Positions 1 to 5,149 of a stretch of 5,776 nt of DNA are shown here, piece after piece. The stretch's first letter is position 1. Each line of letters starts with the position of its first letter. The stretch is from the NCBI GenBank assembly GCA_012518475.1, contig JAAYSB010000341.1, forward strand, positions 1 through 5,776. Reading direction: 5' to 3'. The notes beneath the pieces were generated by a model. The model was not told the DNA's origin. It was given only the letters and a program-made list of their open reading frames with translations, and ran no database searches. The translations under genes were made by a program, and so were the position numbers. Source of the DNA: Intrasporangiaceae bacterium. GTDB taxonomy: Bacteria > Actinomycetota > Actinomycetes > Actinomycetales > Dermatophilaceae.

Positions 1-420
1 CCAGCCGTCGGTGAGCCGCTCGAGGATGCGGCCCAGCAGTTCCTCGGTGAGGTCGTACGGCGGGTCGAGGAAGACGAGGTCGAAGGCCTCGGCGGGTCCG
101 CCGACGAAGGCGCCGACGTCCCGGGCGACGACCCGGGCGGACCGCAGGCCGAGATCGCCCAGGGAGCGCTTCATGGCGCTCACCGCGGACCGGTCGCGGT
201 CGACGAGGACGGCTCGCGTCGCGCCGCGACTGATCGCCTCGATTCCCAGGGCGCCGGAGCCGGCGAACAGGTCGAGCACCCGGGCGCCCTTGACCACGCC
301 CCTGGCGACGAGCGAGGAGAACAGCGCCTCCCGCGTCCGGTCACTCGTCGGCCGGGTGAGCGCGCCCTTGGGAGTGTGCAGACGCCGCCCACCGAGCTCG
401 CCGGCGATGATCCGGGCCAT
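1..420 (-). CDS. rsmD: 16S rRNA (guanine(966)-N(2))-methyltransferase RsmD, 3'-truncated by the window edge
   Basis: RsmD uses S-adenosylmethionine to methylate N2 of a guanine in the small-subunit rRNA (G966 in E. coli) during 30S assembly in the cytoplasm. The 140 codons present read MARIIAGELGGRRL at the N-terminus. They then show the family pattern RPTSDRTREALFSSL (about 23-37), the Rossmann SAM-binding motif DLFAGSGALG (50-59), an acidic residue at the end of the next strand (D74 in VLVDRD), and the N6/N2-amino-methylase catalytic motif DPPY (119-122). Family members are about 180-190 residues, so roughly 45 C-terminal residues lie off the left edge. The ATG is preceded by GGAG eight bases upstream, inside the recG 3' end. 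The recG stop and this start share one base (TGATG), so translation is probably coupled and the two genes form one transcript. The identification is secure from motifs; the methylated position is taken from the family. Confidence 0.95.
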   Translation of the reverse strand, partial: MARIIAGELGGRRLHTPKGALTRPTSDRTREALFSSLVARGVVKGARVLDLFAGSGALGIEAISRGATRAVLVDRDRSAVSAMKRSLGDLGLRSARVVARDVGAFVGGPAEAFDLVFLDPPYDLTEELLGRILERLTDGW

Positions 421-2684
421 CAGCCACGCTCCAGGAAGTCGGCGCGCTCGTCCTCGACAAGGGTCCGGATCTGAGCGGCCAGGGCCGGGTGCTCCGCCAG
501 GTCGGGGTCGGCGTCGACGACGGAGACAGCCGCCTCACGGGCCGCGACGATGACCTCCTCGTCCGTGATGACCCGCAGGTGCCGCAGGGACGAGCGGGCC
601 CCACTCTGAGAGGCGCCGAGGACATCGCCCTCGCGGCGGAGCTCGAGGTCGAGGCGGGCGAGCTCGAAGCCATCGTTGGTCTCGGCGATCTGCTGCAGCC
701 GGCCATGCGCCTCGGCGGTCGTCGCAGCGGTCAGCAGGAGGCACAGTCCGGGCAGGCGTCCTCGCCCGACCCGGCCGCGGAGCTGGTGCAGCTGGGAGAT
801 CCCGAAGCGGTCGGCATCCATGATGACCATGATGGTGGCGTTCGCGACGTCGACACCGACCTCGATGACCGTCGTGGAGACGAGGACGTCGACGTCACCG
901 CGGGTGAAGGCCCGCATGACGGCGTCCTTGTCCTCGGGGGGCATCTTCCCGTGCAGCATCTCCATCCGGATGCCCTCGAATGCCGGGTGCTGCCGCAGCA
1001 GGTCGTGCAGGGCATACACCCCGGTCATCGGTGGCGCAGCCGGACCGGCCTGCTCGCCGTCGGCTCCCGTCTCCGGAGGCGCCTGGTCCATCCCGTCGGT
1101 GTCGTCGGGCCCCTCGTCCCCGGGGACCGCGTCGCCGTAGCGCTCGTCCGGGTCGCCGATGCGAGGGCAGACGATGTAGGCCTGCCGGCCGGCCCGGACC
1201 TCCTCGGCGACCTTCTCCCACGTCCGGTCGAACCAGCGCGGGTCGTTCGCGGGGGCGACGTGGGTGGTGATCGGGGCGCGGCCTGCGGGCAGCTCGCGCA
1301 GGGTCGAGGTCTCCATGTCCCCGAACACGGTCATGGCGACCGTGCGCGGGATGGGGGTCGCCGTCATGACGAGGACGTGCGGCGGATGAGCGCCCTTGGC
1401 GCGCAGGGCATCCCGCTGCTCGACCCCGAAGCGGTGCTGCTCATCGACGACGACGAGAGCGAGGTCGAAGAACTCGACCTTGTCCTGGATGAGCGCATGC
1501 GTGCCGACGACGATCCCGGCCTCGCCGGTGACGATGTCGTTGAGGGTGGCGCGTCGGGTCGCGGTGTTCTGCGATCCGGTGAGGAGGGCGACCTTGGTGC
1601 TGACCACCGACCCGGAGTCCACACCGTCCTCGAAGCTCAGCATCCCGTCGGCCGCAAGCGGGCCCATCATCCGGGTGATCGACCGGTAGTGCTGCTGGGC
1701 CAGGACCTCCGTCGGCGCGAGCAGCGCAGCCTGTCCCCCCGCGTCGACTGCCGCGAGCATGGCCCGCAGCGCAACGACGGTCTTGCCGGAGCCGACCTCT
1801 CCCTGGAGCAGCCGGTGCATCGGTGTCTCGCGAGCCATCTCCTCGGCGAGAGTCGCCGCCACCTCGACCTGGCCCTGTGTCAGCGTGAACGGAAGCCGTT
1901 CGTCGAACGCCTCGAGCAGACCACCGGCGCCGGGCCGACGAGCCAGCGTGCGGTCCTTGGCCTGCTCGGCCCGCCGCTGGGCGAGCGCGACCTGGAGGAC
2001 GAAGGCCTCCTCGAAGGCCATCCGGCGCAGCGCCTCGTCCTTCGCAGCCACGTCGCGTGGCCGGTGCAGGGACCGCAGGGCCTCGAGACGGCTCATCAGC
2101 CCGTGACGGCGACGCACGTCCTCGGGGATCGGGTCGGGCAGGTCCTCGATCTGGTCGAGGACCACCCGCACGGCGATGATGATCGCCGAGTTCCGCAGCC
2201 GCTCGGTGTGGGCATACAGCGGGAGCAGGCCGGGCTCGTCCTCGCCACGCTCCTCGGCGATGATCTCGTAGTCCGGGGAGGTCAGCTGCGGCTGCCCCTG
2301 AAAGCTGCCGACCTTGCCGGTCCACACGGCGCGCACGCCGGGGACGAGGGTGTTGACCCGGCCGTAGTCGCCGAAGAACGTCACCGGCAGCTCGGAGCGG
2401 CCGTCGCTGATGGTGAGCTTGATGATCGCGTTCTTGTGGGTCGGCGGTCGGCTCTTGTTCCGGGGGACGACGCTGGCCCGGGTGATGTCACCGACGGCGA
2501 CGAGGTACTCGCCCTCGCGGGCGGCGGACAGGTCCGCCTCGTACGACGCATACCGCGTCGGCACCCACGCCAGGAGCTGGCCGACCGTCTCGATCCCGCG
2601 CTGGCTCTTGAGCCGGCCGGCGGCATACGTCCCCACGAGCGGCGCGATGCGCGAGGACTCGGTTAGCGAGGGCAGTGGGTCCAC
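420..2684 (-). CDS. recG: ATP-dependent DNA helicase RecG
   Basis: RecG is a monomeric superfamily 2 translocase that reverses stalled replication forks and branch-migrates Holliday junctions. From the GTG at 2684 the protein is 754 residues (VDPLPSLTESSR...), close to other actinobacterial RecGs. An N-terminal wedge/OB-fold spans about 60-140 (TISDGRSELPVTFFGDYGR). Helicase motif I (Walker A GEVGSGKT) is at 295-302, motif II DEQH at 414-417, motif III TAT at 441-443, and motif VI QLHQLRGRVGRG at 631-642. The C-terminal segment TNDGFELARLDLELRREGD (669-687) is the translocation-motif region. A GTG at 2690 is an alternative start. The open frame continues back to 2840, but that stretch lacks RecG-like sequence and runs through the rpmB promoter. 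No Shine-Dalgarno precedes either GTG; a TACGTT box at exactly leaderless spacing favours 2684. An acidic low-complexity insertion (about 510-555) separates helicase motifs. rsmD follows with a one-base overlap. Confidence 0.96.
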   Translation of the reverse strand: MDPLPSLTESSRIAPLVGTYAAGRLKSQRGIETVGQLLAWVPTRYASYEADLSAAREGEYLVAVGDITRASVVPRNKSRPPTHKNAIIKLTISDGRSELPVTFFGDYGRVNTLVPGVRAVWTGKVGSFQGQPQLTSPDYEIIAEERGEDEPGLLPLYAHTERLRNSAIIIAVRVVLDQIEDLPDPIPEDVRRRHGLMSRLEALRSLHRPRDVAAKDEALRRMAFEEAFVLQVALAQRRAEQAKDRTLARRPGAGGLLEAFDERLPFTLTQGQVEVAATLAEEMARETPMHRLLQGEVGSGKTVVALRAMLAAVDAGGQAALLAPTEVLAQQHYRSITRMMGPLAADGMLSFEDGVDSGSVVSTKVALLTGSQNTATRRATLNDIVTGEAGIVVGTHALIQDKVEFFDLALVVVDEQHRFGVEQRDALRAKGAHPPHVLVMTATPIPRTVAMTVFGDMETSTLRELPAGRAPITTHVAPANDPRWFDRTWEKVAEEVRAGRQAYIVCPRIGDPDERYGDAVPGDEGPDDTDGMDQAPPETGADGEQAGPAAPPMTGVYALHDLLRQHPAFEGIRMEMLHGKMPPEDKDAVMRAFTRGDVDVLVSTTVIEVGVDVANATIMVIMDADRFGISQLHQLRGRVGRGRLPGLCLLLTAATTAEAHGRLQQIAETNDGFELARLDLELRREGDVLGASQSGARSSLRHLRVITDEEVIVAAREAAVSVVDADPDLAEHPALAAQIRTLVEDERADFLERG

Positions 2685-2690
2685 GGACAC

Positions 2691-2696
2691 AACGTA
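2691..2696 (-). promoter_or_regulatory. Candidate -10 element for a leaderless recG-rsmD transcript
   Basis: On the minus strand TACGTT fits the actinobacterial TANNNT -10 consensus. It occupies -12 to -7 if transcription starts on the G of the recG GTG at 2684. No convincing -35 hexamer is visible 16-19 bases upstream, and no Shine-Dalgarno lies between here and the GTG. Leaderless initiation is an inference from this spacing and from how common it is in Actinobacteria; it has not been shown here. Confidence 0.4.
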
Positions 2697-2762
2697 ATCA
2701 CAGCAGAGCCCGCCGACACGGCAGCCGGCCCGGACCCGCACGCCCACGCTGCCGCCGACGAT

Positions 2763-2792
2763 TTGGGGCGGCGCGCGGGTCTCGGCTACTCT
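2763..2792 (+). promoter_or_regulatory. Probable rpmB promoter (-35 TTGGGG, -10 TACTCT)
   Basis: A -35-like TTGGGG (2763-2768) and a -10 TACTCT (2787-2792, matching TANNNT) are separated by 18 bp. Transcription would start near 2799, giving rpmB a leader of about 77 nt. The region lies between the divergent recG and rpmB starts, where a promoter is needed. The -10 is convincing and the -35 is only moderate. I saw no clear riboswitch or r-protein mimic fold in the leader. Confidence 0.6.
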
Positions 2793-2863
2793 GTACAGGT
2801 TGTCCGGAGCGGCTGTTCGCCCCCGGCGCCAAGACCTCACGTTTCACCATCATCGTTCACATC

Positions 2864-2870
2864 AAGGAGA
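2864..2870 (+). promoter_or_regulatory. Shine-Dalgarno fixing the rpmB start
   Basis: AAGGAGA sits five bases before the GTG at 2876. It is the only strong ribosome-binding site in this frame. It rules out the in-frame upstream ATG at 2675, which would add 67 residues unlike any L28. Confidence 0.9.
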
Positions 2871-2875
2871 TCCCC

Positions 2876-3070
2876 GTGGCTGCCACCTGCGACGTCTGCG
2901 GCAAGGGCCCGAGCTTCGGCCACAACATCTCGCACTCGCACCGTCGGACCAAGCGCCGTTGGAACCCCAACATCCAGCGCGTGCGGGCCATGGTGGGCAA
3001 GGCGGGCAAGACCCCGAAGCGGCTCAACGTCTGCACCTCGTGCCTCAAGGCCGGCAAGGTCACGCGTTGA
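2876..3070 (+). CDS. rpmB: 50S ribosomal protein L28, zinc-ribbon (Cys-containing) form
   Basis: L28 is a small basic protein of the large ribosomal subunit. The 64-residue product is a normal length for the family. It begins AATCDVCGKGPSFGHNISHS after the GTG start and continues with the hallmark SHRRTKRRWNPNIQRVR. Cysteines at 5, 8, 53 and 56 (CDVC...CTSC) form a complete four-Cys zinc site, so this is the zinc-binding version rather than a Cys-free paralogue of the kind made under zinc starvation in some actinobacteria. It is transcribed alone from its own promoter, divergently from recG and convergently with thiL, and ends at a strong hairpin terminator. The identity is certain; zinc occupancy is inferred from the Cys pattern. 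Confidence 0.97.
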   Translation: MAATCDVCGKGPSFGHNISHSHRRTKRRWNPNIQRVRAMVGKAGKTPKRLNVCTSCLKAGKVTR

Positions 3071-3094
3071 TCTGAGTCTCACCGGCTTCATCGC

Positions 3095-3131
3095 ACAGCC
3101 GATCACCCTCCCGGGTGGTCGGCTGTTGTCA
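3095..3131 (+). terminator. Strong hairpin terminator between convergent rpmB and thiL
   Basis: The left arm ACAGCCGATCACCC (3095-3108) pairs with GGGTGGTCGGCTGT (3113-3126) around the tetraloop TCCC, a 14-bp stem. One pair (3103/3118) is a G-U wobble in plus-strand RNA and an A-C mismatch in minus-strand RNA, so the fold is slightly better for the rpmB transcript. A modest T-rich tail (TTGTCATT) follows on the plus side and there is none on the minus side. The thiL stop codon lies at 3129-3131, three bases from the stem, so the hairpin can also end thiL transcription. This is the only inverted repeat in the 58-bp gap. Confidence 0.85.
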
Positions 3132-4196
3132 TTGGCGGTCGGTCCGGAAGTGGTCCCAGCCGACCATCTCGACCGGCTCGCCGTCGAGGGTCACCCCCGC
3201 GCCCTCCACGACGCTGCCGATGACCCACCACGGAGCCTTCTCGTCCCGCGGCACCGCCGTCGCCGACGGGAAGGTCGCCAGGAGTGAGTGCTCCTCTCCC
3301 CCGCCGAGCACGTGCTGCCAGGCCTGGCCGGACGATCTGCCCTCGGCGAAGGAACTGACGAAGTCACGGGCCAGCGCCTCCCGGGACAGGTCCATCCCCA
3401 CCCCGCTGGCGCGCGCGATCCGGGCCGTGTCGCGGACCAGCCCGTCGGACAGGTCGATCATCGACGTCGCGCCGGCCCTCGCTGCCACCGGACCGGACTC
3501 CCACGGGGGTCGCGGTGAGCGGTGGAACCAGCGCCAGACGGCGGTGTTGCGGAGCGGGGCTGGGGTGCCCGGCCCGACCTCCGGCTCCGCCTCGCCGGCG
3601 AGATAGGAGGCCAGGCCCGCGTCGGACCAGCCGAGCGATCCGCAGACCGCGACGACGTCCCCCACGCGGGCGCCGGACCGCAGTACGGGCGCCCGCCCCT
3701 CGAGCGTTCCCCACATGGTCAGGGACACCTGGAGCACGCCCTCCGGCGCCGACGACAGGTCGCCCCCGACGATGGTCACCCCCGCGTCTGCGCACCACTG
3801 CCCAAGACCTTCGGAGAACTCCGCCACCCAGGCGAACGGGGTATGCGCGTGCGCCGTGATCGTGAGCACCGCACCTGTCGCAGTCCCACCCATCGCGGCG
3901 ATGTCGGAGATGTTCTGGGCCCCGAGCTTGGTCGCCACGTCGCGTGGGGAGGACCAGTCGTCGCGCCAGTCGCGGCCACGGATCATCGAGTCCGTCGTGA
4001 CGATGAGCCTGTCGGGGGCGGCGAGCACAGCGGCGTCGTCACCCGGCCCGACGATCTCAGTGCGATCTCGGCCCGGGCCGGCGTCCGGGTCGTCATGCTG
4101 GGTCGGCCGGAGCAGTGGGAGGATCCTCGCGAGGATCTCCTCCTCGTCGAGGTCGCCGAGCTCGAGTGGCGCTGCAGCGTGCTGGGGACCGGTCAC
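3129..4196 (-). CDS. thiL: Thiamine-monophosphate kinase ThiL
   Basis: ThiL phosphorylates thiamine monophosphate with ATP to give thiamine diphosphate, the last step of cofactor synthesis in the cytoplasm. The 355-residue product belongs to the PurM/ThiL superfamily. It shows the metal/ATP-binding GDDAAV (52-57), TTDSM (67-71), the long signature DVATKLGAQNISDIAAMGG (86-104), GGDLS (144-148), GSLGWSDAGL (186-195), MIDLSDGL (246-253) and GGGEEH (298-303), where the usual family form is GGED. It is somewhat longer than typical family members (about 320-330), largely from an N-terminal extension and a loop at about 31-47. The start is a GTG with AAGGGAG at 4207-4201, four bases upstream. It is divergent from the RAM-domain gene and convergent with rpmB. 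No TPP riboswitch is visible in its short leader. Confidence in family and function is high. Confidence 0.95.
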   Translation of the reverse strand: MTGPQHAAAPLELGDLDEEEILARILPLLRPTQHDDPDAGPGRDRTEIVGPGDDAAVLAAPDRLIVTTDSMIRGRDWRDDWSSPRDVATKLGAQNISDIAAMGGTATGAVLTITAHAHTPFAWVAEFSEGLGQWCADAGVTIVGGDLSSAPEGVLQVSLTMWGTLEGRAPVLRSGARVGDVVAVCGSLGWSDAGLASYLAGEAEPEVGPGTPAPLRNTAVWRWFHRSPRPPWESGPVAARAGATSMIDLSDGLVRDTARIARASGVGMDLSREALARDFVSSFAEGRSSGQAWQHVLGGGEEHSLLATFPSATAVPRDEKAPWWVIGSVVEGAGVTLDGEPVEMVGWDHFRTDRQ

Positions 4197-4208
4197 GTCA
4201 CTCCCTTC

Positions 4209-4244
4209 TCGACATCGTGGGCCAAGAGCACGGTAGCGTCTACC
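4209..4244. promoter_or_regulatory. Divergent promoter region of thiL and the RAM-domain gene
   Basis: On the plus strand TCGACA (4209-4214) and TAGCGT (4234-4239) make a -35/-10 pair with a 19-bp spacer, starting the RAM-gene transcript near 4246. On the minus strand TACCGT (4235-4230) is a TANNNT -10 that would start thiL near 4223, about 27 bases before its GTG. The two -10 boxes overlap inside the inverted repeat GGTAG-CGT-CTACC (4232-4244). The -10 matches are seen; promoter activity is inferred. The spacer is long for the plus strand and no -35 is clear for the minus strand. Confidence 0.45.
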
Positions 4245-4312
4245 TCAGGCATCGGCGCTGTCCGGCGGTCGGTGCGTCGTCCAGCTCAGTCGCAGACTTC
4301 TCGGAGGTCCCC

Positions 4313-4546
4313 ATGGTCCATGCCTACATCCTGATCCAGACCGAGGTCGGCAAGGCCGCGACGGTCGCCCAGGCGATCCGTGAGATCGAGGGGGTCGCGC
4401 TCGCCGAGGACCTCACCGGCCCCTACGACTGCATCGCCAAGGTCGAGTCCGAGAATGTCGACGACCTCGGGCGCCTCGTCATCGCCAAGATCCAGGACGT
4501 CGAGGGCATCACCCGCACCCAGACGTGCATCGTCGTCCGCGTCTGA
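4313..4546 (+). CDS. Stand-alone Lrp/AsnC-type ligand-binding (RAM) domain protein
   Basis: The 77-residue protein consists only of the regulation-of-amino-acid-metabolism (RAM, AsnC_trans_reg) domain: an alpha-beta fold of about 75 residues that binds small ligands, usually amino acids, at oligomer interfaces. It starts MVHAYILIQTEVGKAATVAQ and continues with IREIEGVALAEDLTGPYDCI and the closing strand TQTCIVVRV, the usual order for the family. There is no helix-turn-helix, so it cannot bind DNA as a classical Lrp does. Stand-alone members have been proposed to sense amino acids or to work by oligomerising with other proteins; the partner here is unknown. The ATG has GGAGGT (4303-4308) five bases upstream. 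It is divergent from thiL, and the DUF3515 gene follows on the same strand after a large inverted repeat. Family assignment is strong, function weak. Confidence 0.9.
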   Translation: MVHAYILIQTEVGKAATVAQAIREIEGVALAEDLTGPYDCIAKVESENVDDLGRLVIAKIQDVEGITRTQTCIVVRV

Positions 4547-4581
4547 GCGCCGCCCGGCTGCCTGCCAGAGCAAGCACTTTC

Positions 4582-4617
4582 CCCTCCACAATCTCGCAAT
4601 TGCGAGGTGATGGAGGG
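4582..4617 (+). repeat. 36-bp near-palindrome: possible terminator, operator or SD-masking hairpin
   Basis: Two 18-base half-sites match at 15 positions about a centre between 4599 and 4600. The core CTCGCAATTGCGAG (4593-4606) is a perfect 14-bp palindrome. The outer arms CCCTCCA (4582-4588) and TGGAGGG (4611-4617) are perfectly complementary and share the same centre. As RNA this gives a 5-bp stem with an AAUU loop, two weaker pairs (one of them G-U), a 2x2 internal loop and a 7-bp basal stem. It begins 36 bases after the RAM-gene stop and has no T-tract after it. The right arm contains GGAGGG, the only good Shine-Dalgarno before the next gene. The symmetry is directly visible; the role is open. 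Confidence 0.7.
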
Positions 4618-5124
4618 ACGGATGGGGCCCAAGCTCCTCGCGGCCGCCTCGAGGCTCCCCTCCCGCTCCTGACTCGGGGCCGGCGCGCCGCGGTCGTGGG
4701 GGCGCTCGGCGCCGCCGCGGTCCTTGCCGGCTGTTCCGGGGCGGTCGAGGTCGGGGCCCCAGACCTGGCCGACGACCCAGCGTGCACCGGAATCGCCTGG
4801 CCGGAGAGGGTCAGTGGCCACGAGCGGGTGCCGACCGAGCCCGAGGCCCCCTGGGTCGCCGCGTGGGGTGACCCGGCGATCATCGCCCGCTGCGGCCTGC
4901 CGCCGCTCGAGCCGACGACACTCGAGTGTGTCGCCGTCAACGACGTCGACTGGATCGTGCGCGAGCTCGACGACGGGATGGCGCTCATCACCTACAGCAC
5001 CGACCCGGCCCTCGAGGTGCTCGTCCCGAGCGACTACGGCCCCGGTGCGCTCCAGCTGCCTGCGTTCAGCGATATCGCCACGGCCCTGCCCCAGACCGGT
5101 CAGCAGTGCTCCTCGGGCCAGTAG
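4600..5124 (+). CDS. DUF3515 family lipoprotein, start uncertain, possible frame break at the 5' end
   Basis: This is a putative exported lipoprotein of unknown function. The certain part runs from the signal peptide (TRGRR basic stretch, hydrophobic AAVVGALGAAAV, lipobox LAGC) to the TAG at 5122. Counting from TTG 4600 (174 residues), the lipidated Cys is residue 45, and the mature domain carries the DUF3515 signature AWGDPAIIARCGLPP (88-102), followed by VDWIV and EVLVPSDYGP. Four further cysteines (62, 98, 110, 170) could form two disulfides outside the cell. The start is a problem: in-frame choices are GTG 4525 (inside the RAM gene), TTG 4600, CTG 4669 and GTG 4696, none with a Shine-Dalgarno. 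The GGAGGG-ATG at 4612-4624 reads in another frame and stops at 4670-4672. TTG 4600 is given as the longest start that avoids overlap, not as a firm choice. The gene converges on ddl and may be co-transcribed with the RAM gene. Confidence 0.8.
   Translation: MRGDGGTDGAQAPRGRLEAPLPLLTRGRRAAVVGALGAAAVLAGCSGAVEVGAPDLADDPACTGIAWPERVSGHERVPTEPEAPWVAAWGDPAIIARCGLPPLEPTTLECVAVNDVDWIVRELDDGMALITYSTDPALEVLVPSDYGPGALQLPAFSDIATALPQTGQQCSSGQ
4622..4672 (+). other. Short ORF with a good Shine-Dalgarno, out of frame with the DUF3515 gene
   Basis: ATG 4622 is preceded by GGAGGG (4612-4617) at four-base spacing and encodes MGPKLLAAASRLPSRS before TGA 4670-4672. It overlaps the 5' part of the DUF3515 reading frame. 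Either it is the true start of the lipoprotein gene cut off by a one-base loss (inserting one base between 4622 and 4669 would join it to LTRGRRAAVV...), or it is a leader peptide. Its basic, proline-containing sequence would suit an n-region. An expressed separate peptide is unproven. Confidence 0.3.
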
Positions 5125-5149
5125 CCCCCTGTCAGCAGACCCTGGGCTA
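5122..5149. terminator. Weak inverted repeat between convergent DUF3515 and ddl genes
   Basis: TAGCCC (5122-5127) pairs with GGGCTA (5144-5149), leaving a 16-base loop. The stem includes the stop codons of both genes. No T-tract follows on either side, so a role as a bidirectional terminator is only suggestive. It is the only dyad found in the 22-bp gap. Confidence 0.3.

Noticed and set aside
489..2666. Plus-strand open frame of 725 codons opposite recG
   Set aside because: It is the antisense shadow of recG in GC-rich DNA: no recognisable domain, composition dominated by Gly, Asp, Arg, Val and Leu, and no credible ribosome-binding site.
2685..2840. 52-residue N-terminal extension of the recG frame, up to 2840
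   Set aside because: It has no RecG-like sequence, crosses the rpmB promoter and leader, and no Shine-Dalgarno precedes it. GTG 2684 or 2690 gives a normal family length.
2675..2875. Upstream in-frame extension of rpmB from ATG 2675
   Set aside because: It would overlap the recG start and run through the rpmB promoter. AAGGAGA before GTG 2876 gives an exact L28 N-terminus.
3522..4334. Plus-strand open frame of 270 codons opposite thiL
   Set aside because: Antisense shadow of thiL with no domain signature; it runs across the divergent promoter region and into the RAM gene start.
4525..4599. GTG 4525 as the start of the DUF3515 gene
   Set aside because: It overlaps the end of the RAM gene, has no Shine-Dalgarno, and would put about 70 residues before the lipobox cysteine, too long for a lipoprotein signal peptide.
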